A stretch of DNA of 64,000 nucleotides from the NCBI RefSeq assembly GCF_003573695.1, contig NC_039358.1:196505192-196569191 (forward strand), in the 5' to 3' direction. Source of the stretch: Papaver somniferum (taxonomy: Eukaryota > Streptophyta > Magnoliopsida > Ranunculales > Papaveraceae). Positions 1-10,384 of the stretch are shown piece after piece. The notes under the pieces are model-generated. The model was given only the letters and a program-made list of their open reading frames with translations. It searched no databases and was not told the DNA's origin. The number at the start of each line of letters is the position of its first letter. The first letter of the stretch is position 1. The position numbers and the translations under genes are program-made.

Positions 1-2
1 GG

Positions 3-1211
3 CGTGTCTGTATCGACTATAAGAAATTGAACAAGGTAACAAGGAAGGATCACTTTCCCCTTCCTTTTATCGACCAAATGCTAGAGAGATTAGCTGGATA
101 TAGTTTCTATTGCTTTTTAGATGGCTTTTCCGGATATAATCAGATCGTTATTGCCCCAGAAGACCAAGAGAAAACCACTTTTACCTGTCCCTTTGGTAAC
201 TTCGCGTATAGACGCATGCCTTTCGGGCTGTTAATACCCCTGCGACTTTTCAGCGTTGTATGATGAGCATATTTTCAGATATGGTAGAACGGCTTTTAGA
301 GGTCTTTATGGATGATTTTTCAGTGTCTGGTTCATCTTTTGATGAGTGCTTTCATCATTTGACATTAGTGTTGACTAGGTGTAAGGAAAAGAATTTAGTG
401 CTTAATTGGGAAAAATGCCATTTCATGGTTAAATCATGAATTGTTTTAGGGCACATCATTTCTTCAAATGTTATAGAGGTAGACAAAGCCAAAGTTGACC
501 TTATTAATACAGGTCCCAAAAACCGTAAAAGACATTAGGTCATTCCTGAGGCATGCAGGTTTTTACCGTCGATTCATTAAGGATTTTAGCTTGATTTCTA
601 GGCCTCTTTGCAATTTGCTTGCAAAAGATGTTAAGTTTGTCTTTGATGATGCTTGTTTAGAGGCTTTTGAGAAGCTTAAAAATTTACTCACTACCGCTCC
701 CATAGTCCAGGCACCCAACTGGAACCTACCCTTTGAGATTATGTGTGATGCTTCAGATTATGCTATAGGCATTGTGTTAGGTCAACGTGTTGACAAATTA
801 CTTCATGTGATTTACTATGCTAGGAAAACTCTGAATGATGCCCAGTTGAACTATACAACTACCGAGAAGGAACTGTTAGCCATCGTGTTTGCCTTGGATA
901 AGTTTATATCCTACCTATTAGGTTCTAAGATCGTAATCTATACTGATCATACTGCTTTGAAATACCTTTTGTCAAAGAAGGATACCAAACCTAGATTGAT
1001 TAGGTGGATCCTATTGTTACAAGAATTTTCTCCAGACATTAGAGACAAAAAGGGTGATGAAAATGTAGTAGCAGACCACTTATCTAGGCTAGTTGTTAGT
1101 TCCCCTAGTGATTCCCTTCCTATAAGAGATATCTTTCCTGATGAACAATTGTTCTCTGTTTCCCGATCACCTTGGTATGCAAATATAGTGAATTTTCTTG
1201 TTACTGGTTGA
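3..1211 (+). pseudogene. gypsy pol: reverse transcriptase and RNase H, broken
   Basis: Reverse transcriptase copies the element RNA into DNA and RNase H removes the RNA strand. The first frame carries the RT fingers and palm (DGFSGYNQI near 118-145, RRMPFGL near 210-230). One base appears lost near 231, so the YxDD box (here FMDD, about 308-319) lies in another frame, and a stop at about 437-439 follows. The frame at 495-1211 holds the connection region ([10 protein letters not shown]) and an RNase H domain with [22 protein letters not shown] and [10 protein letters not shown], ending in the usual ADHLSRL. Frameshift and nonsense changes make it non-functional. Family assignment is firm; the lineage is inferred. 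Confidence 0.85.
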
Positions 1212-1227
1212 ACCCCTCAACATTGGG

Positions 1228-2354
1228 GTAAACAAGATCGTTCTAGGTTTTTAGCCGAGGTTAAGCATTTCTTTTGGGACGATCCTTATTTGTTTAACTA
1301 TTGTTCAGACCAGATTATTAGGAGATGTGTACCTGAGAGTGACCATTCCAGTATTCTTTCCTTTTGTCATGAACATGCTTGTGGGGGTCATTTTAGTGCT
1401 AAGAAGACTTCTTCTAAGATATTGCAGTGTGGCTTTTACTGGCCTTCGTTGTTTAAGGACTCCCATAGTCACTGTATGTCTTGTGATCGTTGCTAGAGGT
1501 TAGGGACCATTTCCCGTAGAAATATGATGCCTTTGAACCCTATTTTAGTGATTGAGGTCTTTGATGTGTGGGGCATTGATTTTATGGGTCCATTTCCTAA
1601 TTCTTTGGGTTATCTTTACATACTTGTCGCTGTAGACTATGTGTCTAAATGGGTTGAGGCGGTTCCGTGTAAAACAAATGACCATAGGGTCGTAATTAAG
1701 TTTTTGAAAGAGAATATACTTACACGTTTTGGTACACCGCGAGCTATAATTAGTAATGAGGGTTCACACTTTTGTAATAGACCGTTTTCTCTGTTAATGA
1801 AACAATATGGTATTACCCACAAATTAGCTACCCCGTATCACCCACATACTAGTGGTCAGGTAGAGGTTTCCAATAGGGAAATTAAGCGTATTTTAGAGAA
1901 AACAGTTAATCCCAATAGGAAAGACTGGTCGTCGAGGCTTACTGATGCCTTATGGGCTTACCGTACTGCGTTTAAGACACCCATTGGAATGTCACCCTAC
2001 CGTTTAGTATTTGGCAAGGCATGTCACTTGCCTGTTGAGTTAGAGCATAGAGCCTATTGGGCTATTAAGCAGCTAAACTTTTCACTTGACAAGGAAGGAG
2101 CTCACAGAAAGCTCCAGCTCAATGAGTTGGACGAGATTCGTAGAGATGCATACGATAGTGCTAAGGAGTATAAGAACAAAATGAAACTTGTGCATGATAA
2201 GAATATTTTACGGAAGTCATTTTCTCCAGGTCAAAAAGTTCTTCTGTATGACACTCGTTTGCATCTATTCCCCGGGAAACTGCACTCTCGGTGGACCGGT
2301 CCTTTTGTGGTCCGTACTGTTTTTCCTCATGGCGCTGTTGACATTGAGAATTAG
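1228..2354 (+). pseudogene. gypsy integrase, broken, catalytic Asp replaced
   Basis: Integrase inserts the cDNA into the host chromosome. The zinc-binding HHCC module is visible (HEHACGGH at about 1370-1390, CMSCDRC at 1474-1494) and is cut from the core by a stop at 1495. The core at 1524-2354 has [10 protein letters not shown] with the first catalytic Asp, and [11 protein letters not shown] with the catalytic Glu. The second Asp, normally in SDGGSHF, is Asn here (SNEGSHF, codon AAT near 1754). A C-terminal GPF/Y-type module ([17 protein letters not shown]) closes the frame. The Asp-to-Asn change plus the stop argue for an inactive enzyme. Confidence 0.85.
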
Positions 2355-3719
2355 ATGGTACTAGTTCTTCAAAGGTTAACGGTCAGAGATTGAAGCCCTT
2401 TTTAGAGCCTTTTCCTACAGGTGATGTTGAGGAGCTCCCTCTGGAGGACCTTGTTTACCCTTGATTGACCATCGAGGCGATTTGTATGTTGTATACTATT
2501 TTTGTCAGTTTTTGGTTTCACTTCCCCCAGGTACTATCTTTCCGAACTCTCTATTTCCTCATGTTACTTATATTTTTGGTATTGTTCTTTCATTCGAAAC
2601 ATTGAGGACAATGTTAGATTTAAGTTTGGGGGTGGGGTAGAAACTTTTTGTTTTAATAAATAAACTCCAGAGCCTAGAAATTTATGCATATTAAGGATAG
2701 CACTAACCAATCTAAGTGGATGGAAGCATTTTGGTTGTAGGAGTTGAGGAACCAATATGATTAGATGGAAACATCTAGAAGAGTCTATTCATAAAAGCAC
2801 ATAGCTCAGGTGTTAGAAATAACATGATAGTTTCACCATATCTCGTTGAGTCCTTTTCACTTCTTTTTTTTTATTTTGTTTTTAAATTATGTTACTCTAA
2901 GTGATTAGGTGTGGCTCACGATTCAAGTTGTTACCAATGCTAGGGTGAATTAGAGTGATTGAGATACCAAAAAAAAAAAAGTTGAAAAAGAAAAAGAAAA
3001 AAAAGTGATGCCAAAAAAAAAATTGAGACCGGACCATTTGACAAAAAAAAGAGATGCCAAAAAAGTGATTCAATAAAGTCGACCACTGGTACCCTTGTAT
3101 ATGCCAGCTGTGTTGACCTAGAGTTAGGATTATCAATCACTGGTTCCCTTGTATATGCCAGTTGTGTTGATATTAGTCAGACTAGTATCTCAGTCCATAA
3201 GGATAGGTTCATTTTTGGCGGAGGCCTTCAGACAGATATGGGAAACACCGTTCACTTAGTAAACATCAAAACCATCTACGTTTTTCTATATCCATCTCTT
3301 AATCTATCCATGTGATTGGTTTGACTCCGAATATTGATGTCCATAGTGCAACTATCTGAGTAGAGCTCTGTCACTTTATATGAATTTTAATATGCTTGAG
3401 TGCAAACTCGTGTACAGCAATTGGAATTTCGCATCAGGGTATTTCTTCCTGTAGTCAATAAGTATGACAACCAAGGAGATTCTTTAGTGCTTTCCAAGGT
3501 TCTGCGTAGATAGCTAGGGTATGGAGTAAAAAGGTTTTGTGGGTATACCTCTGGTAATCCCTCCCGAGACTATAACTCGGCCACTAGGGCCACCTAGGGG
3601 TTTAAAGGCTTATTGCATACGCTAAATGCAATCGACGATGCCTGCGTCAGTGAGTTAGGATTTTATTTTTCAATTTTATCTTTGCTCGAGGACTAGCAAA
3701 TAATAGGTTTGGGGGTATT
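2355..3719 (+). other. Non-coding 3' tract of the gypsy element with two polypurine-like motifs
   Basis: No convincing coding frame is present. A purine tract (TTTAAGTTTGGGGGTGGGG) sits at about 2619-2637 and a second (TAGGTTTGGGGGTATT) lies directly before the LTR at about 3704-3719. The second is the likely plus-strand primer. A-rich runs fill 2968-3065. A repeated phrase around CCCTTGTATATGCCAG occurs at about 3091-3106 and 3146-3161. Confidence 0.6.
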
Positions 3720-5386
3720 TGATAGACACATTTTTGTGTCTATTTTGTCTCGATTCTATATATTGATAGTGCTCATTTTTGTACTTATTATGGTGTTTTA
3801 TGTGTGTGTAAGTATTTTTGTCCAATAAACATTTTTGGAAAAATCGGCTCGAAAAGTTGTCGAAAAGCGCACCCAGAGGACACTTGCTATTCGGACTCTC
3901 ACTATGGATAAGGGGTACCCTAATTACTAAGGGGCACCCTCAAGACACCCCAAAGGCACCTGCTATCGGCACCCCTACTATGGATAGGGGGCAACCTTTC
4001 TCTTCTCCAAATTTTTGGCGGGAAAAACTGAATTCAAATTCAGTTTTGCAGCGGAACATTCTGGCGAGATTCTGATCGAGTTTTAGGCTGAATTCGTGTT
4101 TGTTGTGGATTGGGATTACCCTGTTTTGGCCAAACAGGGAAGGTATGAGCTGTAGAATCGAAAAAACAGGGTCAAAAATCGAGTTTATACAAAACAAAGG
4201 CTTGGAGTTTCACGGGACTTGTGAGATTTTATGGATCTTATTTGGAGTGATTCAACTGCATATTCATGTTGGGATGGACTTCTTAGAGCATAACAAGGGA
4301 TGTATGTTTATCAAATACGAAGGAATAGGGATGAATTCTTGGATTGAACAAAACAGAGGAGGAGCTTTATTATCGGGAATTTTCTTGGTTCTATACATGG
4401 GGATTACGTGCAGATAAGAGTAGAAGATCTTCTTTATATATTTAATGCCATCATTGGGAGATTCTTGGACGTCATATATAATTTGTAAGACGCGTAGAGA
4501 AGATTCAGAAAAGGAAATATCCGAGACTTGCTGTGAAGGAAAGAGAGGGATTAAATCGAGTTATTTTTGGGTTTGTTGCCTATATATAGGTTGGTTGCAG
4601 GTCATAGAAGGGTTACGCATACTTTGGGGAAGTTAAGAAATAGAACAGAGCTAAGAAAAATTCACAGAGAAGAATAGTCGAGTTTCAGTCGAGAGGAAGA
4701 GGAAGAACAGAGAACCGTCACCTTTTCTTTCAAACTGTATCAATTTGCCAACAACTATTACTGTTAGTATTTCTTTGTAAACTGCTTTCTGTAACAGTGC
4801 GTTTTTTAACAATTACAACTGTTACAAACACGCTGCTTCATACCTTCTATTCTATTTAATCAACTTTTGAGCAACAAACATGTATCTTGAGCAAGTGATT
4901 AACATGAGGAGCTAAACCCCATTGCTGAGGCGATGGAGGAATCTATTTTTCCAACAAGAAGTGGTATATTCTATTTCATCTATTTATTGCAATTATGCTT
5001 ATGACTATTTTCCTTGAGCTATAATTGAATATGATTTTTACTTGAGTGATTGTGATTTATTTTGATGAAGTATGCTTAGCTTATAGACTTTTGATGCTTC
5101 ATACTTGATATTTACAATTATTGCTTTTGAAAATCTACTTGTTGCAATGTTTTAGAATCAAATTGAATGAGAAATTGCATAAATATGAATATTAGATTAA
5201 GTCACTTTGAACGTGAAAAAATAGTGGAATCTTAGCCTCAGTTGTCTTTTAATATTGATATCAACTTTGTCAGTGTTTGCTTTAATTATTAGTGAGTTTT
5301 CTATTTTAGTTTTAGAATTTAAGTCTATATTTTATCCTTCGCAAGTCTAAGAATCGAACCACTTTTACCTCTATCTATAAACCACA
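3720..5386 (+). repeat. LTR of the Athila-like gypsy element (1.67 kb)
   Basis: The repeat starts with TGATAGACAC directly after a polypurine tract and ends with CCACA, 8 bases before a TGGCGCC primer-binding site. A TATA-like run (CTATATATAGG, about 4579-4589) lies in the second half, a usual place for the LTR promoter. Only one copy is in the window. It is bordered on the left by integrase-side sequence and on the right by primer-binding-site-side sequence, so it can be read as the 3' LTR of one element and the 5' LTR of another. No target duplication could be tested. Confidence 0.75.
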
Positions 5387-5394
5387 TTAATTTT

Positions 5395-5412
5395 TGGCGC
5401 CGCCGACGCGGA
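5395..5412 (+). promoter_or_regulatory. Primer-binding site of gypsy element
   Basis: TGGCGCCGCCGACGCGG follows the LTR end. It resembles the TGGCGCCGTTGCCGGGG site common in plant Athila/Tat elements, with a few changes. Confidence 0.7.
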
Positions 5413-6255
5413 TTTGCATTTAGGGTTTTAGACTTATTTTTCTTTATTTTTTTAGGTTTTTATTATTTTTGTTCTTTTTTACGTTTTTGGGTATTTATCT
5501 TTTGTCTACAGGTTTTGGATCATAAAGAGAATTGAGCCAAGGAATTTGGTGATTTCGTAAAGATTGGTTCTTAAATCATAAAGACTTGGAGAGAAAGATT
5601 AAAGCGAAAAGAACGGAAAAGAGGACAATTTCTTTTTAGTTATTTTTTTTAGCGTTTTGTTTATTTTTCTTTATTATTAAAAAAAAAAGAAAAAAAAAAG
5701 AGAGAACTGTACTAGGCTTTGTTATTTTTGTAATTGTTTTTCTTTTTGGACACTTGGACATTAAACTTTGGACATTATTATTTTTAAACCCTAAGAAAGG
5801 GTTGGTTTAAATATAAACTGTGTGCAGAGAAGGACGGTGATTACGATATCGCCTCGGCCCCTCGGGTTCGTACATGACATAGGAGTCGTGGCCCGAGTCG
5901 ACTTCAGCGGTTCTTCGCCCGTCTGGTAAGGGAGGTAAGTTTTTCGAAACACCCGCGAATCCCCTGTCAGCGGGTTTACTGTATTCCTTCGTTTGCATAT
6001 ATGCTGAGGACTTGAAAACGGCTGCTTTAATTCCTAGTAAAAGGCAAGGACTGGCCATACAAGATAAGGATTTCATCACCGTTCTCTTCTTTTTCACCTT
6101 AGGAAAACGAAACCAAACGCGAACCTAAGCCTAAAATTTTGACTAGAACGAGACCTATAGGGTAACGAGCTTAATAGGAAAGTCGTTCGAAAAATATTGG
6201 TTACTCTTTTGAGCATACTTCGAAGTTCATGATAGTTTCTGTGAGTTCATGATAG
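5413..6255 (+). other. Gypsy 5' leader, truncated
   Basis: T-rich and A-rich leader followed from about 5815 by a GC-richer block. No gag frame is reached before the sequence changes to a minus-strand copia element near 6255. The junction shows no clean element end, so it looks like a deletion or rearrangement point; its exact base is uncertain. Confidence 0.5.
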
Positions 6256-6261
6256 GTTTTC

Positions 6262-8380
6262 TGTGATAAAGCATCTCAAAGGGAGATTTGAATTGAATGG
6301 ATCTTATTGGTAGTCCATTTATAGTGTAATTAGCAGTAATAAATGCTTCAACCCAAAAAGAAGAAGAAATATCAGACTGAATTAGAAATGTTCTAACAAC
6401 ATCAACAAGATGTCTATGCTTGGATTCTGCAACACCATTATGTTAAGGTGTATGTGGATAAGAAATTCATAAAGAATACATGAACCAGTAAGAAAGGAAG
6501 AAATTTCTTTGTTGACAAATTCACCTCCACCATCAGTTCTAATAACTACAATTTTAGAGTCAACTCATTCTCAACTTGAAGTTTAAATTGAAAAAAGATC
6601 TTTTTGAAGTCTGACTTGTCATACAATGGGAATATCCAATATAATTTAGAATAGTCATCCACAATGTCGACATAGTATCTAAATCCTGAAATGGAAATAA
6701 CAGGACTAGGACCCCAAAGATCAAGATGAAGTAATTCTAGAGGTTTAGTAATACAATGTGAAGACAGAGAGAAAGGTAGTTTGTGACGTCGACCTAACTT
6801 ACATTCAGTACAAAATAAAGGACTTCTGATTACATGAAAAAGTTTAAGAGAACTGCAAACATGCTTCATTGTTTGAAAATATGGATGAGCCAGTCTCTTG
6901 TGCCACACTTCAGCAGATATGTTAGTTGTAACACCAGAGAAAGCTTTATTGGGGGAGTTGTGAATGAAGTGAAGTGGATAGAGACCATTATTGTGAGGGC
7001 CTTGTAAAAGTATATTCACAGTGGATAAGTCCTTCACTGAAAAACCATAAGCATCAAAGTTATAGAGCAGTGATTGTCTGAGGTGAGTTTGTGTACAGAG
7101 AGTAAGTTCTGAGAAGCTTGAGGTACTAATAGTACATTGGTAAGATTGAACTGATGATTTGGAGTAGATTTTAAAGAGAAACCAGTATGAGTGATGTGCA
7201 TACCTTCTCCATTAGCAGCTTGAATAGCTTCAGAACCTGTATAAGCATATGAATCTTGCAGCTCATGAAGATCAGGAGTTATGTGATTGTTAGATCCAGT
7301 ATCAGCAAACCAAGGATTTTCACCCATTATATTAGCTGAAGCAAGCATGGTAGTGAGATGATGTGGTGTATGCATGTTATGATATGAAAAGTTTAATCTG
7401 TTTCTGCATTCCAAAGCACTATGTCCAGACTTTCCACAGATTTGACATATTATTTCATCCTCAGGTGACAACAAATTTGATGGTGGTGGAGCAGCAAAAG
7501 GTTGAGAAGTAGATGTTGATGCAATGAATGATGATCCACGACCAGAAAATTGAGGTATACCCCTACCAGAAGAACCAAATCTACCACTAGAACGACCAAT
7601 TAAAGGATTAAAGTAGCCAGATCTGCCACCAGTATAACCATCATTATATCCATTATAATTAGCTCTTCCAAAAGATCGAAAGGCATTCATATGAGCAGCA
7701 AAGGCCTTGTTGTTGGACTCAGTAATTAAAGATTGATTTCTTTCACTAAAAACAACCTCTTCACTAAGAAGATTGTTATGCAGTTCAATACAAGTAATAG
7801 GTGGAAATCGATGATGCATAGAGGTAGAAAATGAAATATAATCAGAATTGAGAGCAGCTAAAGTTACCACAACAAGTTCATTATCTGGGATATATTCTCC
7901 AGCAGTAGCAAGTTGATTAGTTAAAGTTTTTATTTCACTGATTAAAGATGGAATTGATTTTGTACCTTGATTGATTGACAATATCTTTGTTCTGAGTTGA
8001 ATTGAATGTGTAGCAGAGGCTCTGAAGAAGCGTTCATCGATACTAGTCCAAAGTTGATGAGAGGTAACTGAATTTGAGAAGTATGCAATGACATAATCAG
8101 AAATTGTTGAATAAATCCACATTGTGATTGTAGCATCCTCATCAATACAGTCAGTGTATAGTTGATTCTCAACACCGTTCGCCTGATTTCGCTGATTTGT
8201 GTATTGAGGTGGACAAGGATGAGAGCCATCAAGAAATTTCATGATCTTGAACTTGCGAATAACAAAAAGCATCAGATTTTTCCATGTAATGAAGTTGTCA
8301 TCCTTCAACTTCAGATGAACAAATCATGTTAGTTGATTTAAAGGAACTTTGGTGATCGAATTCGAAGTTGGATTTTCCAT
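6262..8380 (-). pseudogene. copia gag-protease-integrase polyprotein, broken
   Basis: Gag packages RNA, the aspartic protease cuts the polyprotein and integrase inserts the cDNA. The likely start is the ATG at 8378-8380, but a TGA interrupts about 18 codons later, before the KDDNFITWKNLM segment typical of a copia gag N-terminus. The gag body is followed by an RGG/FGR-rich stretch and a CCHC knuckle (CQICGKSGHSALEC, near 7412-7455). The protease has WFADTGSNNHIT (about 7283-7318). Frames then change near 7034; the integrase zinc module (HKRLAH...CTECKLGRRH) and core (HLDLWGP, RTDGGGEF) follow. The catalytic Glu region is frame-shifted near 6440-6540. The coding remnant ends abruptly. Confidence 0.85.
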
Positions 8381-8566
8381 ATTTGTTGAAGATTCTGAAA
8401 ATTCTTGAATCATTAATCAGAGAAGAAACGAAGAAAAATTAGCAAGAAAGTAGATCTGAAATGGAAAAATCTGAAAGAAACAATTTAAGATTTTGAAAAT
8501 TGATTGAAGATGAAAAAGAGAAGCAGCGGAAAATAGGATCAAACCCTGAGAATGTATCAGATTTTC

Positions 8567-8578
8567 GCTCTGATACCA
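8567..8578 (-). promoter_or_regulatory. copia primer-binding site (initiator tRNA-Met type)
   Basis: Minus strand reads TGGTATCAGAGC, the standard plant copia site complementary to the 3' end of initiator tRNA-Met, directly next to the LTR. Confidence 0.9.
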
Positions 8579-8900
8579 TAGTAGAGCCAGAGAAATCTCA
8601 TTAATAGTGGAAATATTATTACAGTTTGTCTTGAAAAGAGAAGAACAATTCTTACACAATAAAGAAACCGACTCAGATATTTATACAGGACCAAGAAATA
8701 TTATTACAGTTTATCTTGAAAAGAGAAGAACAATTCTTACACAATAAAGAAACCGACTCAGATATTTATACAAGACCAATGAATGAAGAGGAGATGATAG
8801 CCAATAGAATACTGACAGCACATAAGAAATACAACTCACAATGACAGTTCACGGAAGTGTAAAGAGAGTGTCAACTAGTTATTTGTTATTAATTTCAACA
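8579..8900 (-). repeat. 5' LTR of truncated copia element, with internal 85-bp duplication
   Basis: On the minus strand the LTR starts TGTTGAAATTAATAAC at 8900 and ends at the primer-binding site. Two adjacent 85-bp units (8610-8694 and 8695-8779) are nearly identical, with only a couple of mismatches, so the LTR contains a recent tandem duplication. Confidence 0.8.
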
Positions 8901-9000
8901 GACTATGTCTATACCCCAACATCTTCTTAAGACTGATGTTAAGTACAGACTTGTCATTGACATTGCCAACACTTTACCCAAAACTCTGCCATCTCACTGA
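8901..9000 (+). pseudogene. CAD-type alcohol dehydrogenase, last-exon fragment
   Basis: This is the C-terminal tail of a cinnamyl-alcohol-dehydrogenase-like gene. It reads DYVYT, then after a small net deletion (about 5 bases, shifting the frame) KTDVKYRLVIDIANTLPKTL and ends at TGA 8998-9000. The match in the same window is exon 5 of the gene at 29084-32774 ([19 protein letters not shown]). The fragment begins exactly at the outer end of the copia LTR, which shows that the element landed in this gene copy. The rest of the gene is not next to it. It is a dead remnant. Confidence 0.85.
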
Positions 9001-9880
9001 TGCACAAGTTTACATCTAACTACTTGTATCCACTTATTTCACATTTTAATGTAGTTCCTGAACCAAATATCTATTTGATCTTCAAGTTAGAATAAACATG
9101 CTAGAAACAACAATGTGTAGTAAAAATTAAATAAATACACAAATGATACAGTGTCTACTTAACCTCTCATAATGCAACTTGGCTACCAGAAAACAGTAAG
9201 AAAAATCAAACTTCAATAGTTTCATGCAGTCATCAAAAGAAGAAAAAAGAACTAGTAATATTAAATAGGACGAAGTTTCTGCTAACATATTAATTAGTCG
9301 AACAAAAACCTGTTTGCAGTTTTGAGTCACTGTTATGATATCTGTTTTTTCTTCATCTCATCATGGTTTTCCTTCTATTGTTGCATGGGATAAAGGCTTT
9401 CAACAAAGGTTCCACAATAAATACGATAAACAGTTTGGTTTAGGAGGAAGCCCTTGCCGTTACTAAGGGCATTGATTCCAACAAAATTCAATGTTTTGTT
9501 TTCCCTATCATAACAATAAAGCAAAAGAACAATGATATACCATTATCAATGATTTTGGAAATGCAACTCAAACTTTTAATAACTTTGAAGTCCCACTTTA
9601 ATTAACAAACTCTTCAATAGCAGGAAAAGAGCTTGGGATTGGTTGGCGAATGAATTACTGGAGTGCACTTCCCTATTACCCCGCACTATAGTATAGAAGG
9701 ACTGATATTGTTCAGAGATCTTGTTCAGGGAGGCCAGTTGTTGGGCTCCGGATAAGTCTGTATCCCCTGGTGTTTTATTTATTATTGAATAAATGTCCCT
9801 TAGGTCAATTTGATACTAGAACTAACTACACTCTAACAAATATCAAACCCTTTCTTTGAACCTTGTCTCAATGATCAAAC
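9001..9880. other. Intergenic, nothing recognised
   Basis: AT-rich sequence with only short open frames. The first bases may be the old 3' flank of the CAD fragment. No RNA gene or repeat with clear ends was seen. Confidence 0.5.
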
Positions 9881-10384
9881 TTAAAGATATGAACTCAGTG
9901 TCATTTGATGAGTCACTGAGAACAAGAGAGAGGGGTATAGAAAGGATGAAGTAACGAAAGAAGAAGTTGTTGCTAGTAAGGAATTTTTACAATCCATTGG
10001 TTCATTTAGAATCCATGTCCTAGGTGCATCAAAAAACATTCTTTTAACTATGCGTATATAATAAAAACAACCTATATCGCTGGTTACTATTCCCACTTAG
10101 GCTAGGAAGTAAGCCCCACAACCCAAAGCGGCGAAAAACAAATAGAAGTTGCTAAAAAAGCCTGCTAAAGTGGGTATTCCTGCGTATGCGAACATAGTAA
10201 TGGAAAAGGTAATAGCCAAAATATGATTCGTTTTGGCTAGAACGCCCAAATCCGCTATATATTTGACACGGGTTTGCCGTAATGATGGAACTATAACGAA
10301 TGCATTTATGGTCATTGATGCATGAATAAAGTGACCAATTAGTAGTGATTGAATTCCTTCTATGGTTCCACATGAGCTAAAAAT
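9881..10384 (-). pseudogene. nad2: Nuclear copy of mitochondrial nad2 (3' part), intron-less
   Basis: The minus strand encodes the C-terminal part of NADH dehydrogenase subunit 2 of respiratory complex I, a mitochondrial membrane protein. It reads SCGTIEGIQSLLIG at the start (about 10377), then KYIADLGVLAKTN, FYLFFAALGCGAYFLA, CFYYIRIVKRMFFDAPRTWI and ends with FSVTHQMTLSSYL and a TAA at 9881-9883. One in-frame stop (10097-10099, replacing the Leu after YFLA) and several unusual residues (NEPMDCKNS) mark it as decayed. There is no frameshift. In plant mitochondria the last nad2 exon is about 188 nt, so the exon 4/5 junction should fall near 10070; the sequence runs straight through with no group II intron. 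This suggests transfer from spliced RNA or from an intron-less mitochondrial copy. Confidence 0.88.

Larger units (their letters stand above)
1..3719 (+). mobile_element. Ty3/gypsy (Athila-like) retrotransposon, 3' part of internal region
   Basis: The window opens inside the reverse transcriptase of an LTR retrotransposon and reads RT, RNase H, integrase, a long non-coding 3' stretch and then an LTR at 3720. The order RT-RH-INT marks it as Ty3/gypsy. The long LTR, the TGGCGCC primer-binding site behind it and the long 3' untranslated tract fit the Athila lineage, which is an inference. All coding frames are broken, so this is a decayed copy. The 5' half lies off the left edge. Confidence 0.85.
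6256..8900 (-). mobile_element. Truncated Ty1/copia retrotransposon (gag-protease-integrase end)
   Basis: Reading on the minus strand the element has an LTR (8579-8900), a primer-binding site, gag, protease and most of integrase, and then stops near 6256 without RT, RNase H or a 3' LTR. The order protease-integrase is diagnostic of copia. Its LTR starts exactly at the border of a CAD-type exon fragment (8901), so the element went into a dehydrogenase gene copy and was later cut. Confidence 0.85.

Noticed and set aside
9881..10384. Plastid ndhB insertion
   Set aside because: The residues (FYLFFAALGCGAYFLA, RMFFDAPRTWI) match mitochondrial nad2, not plastid ndhB.
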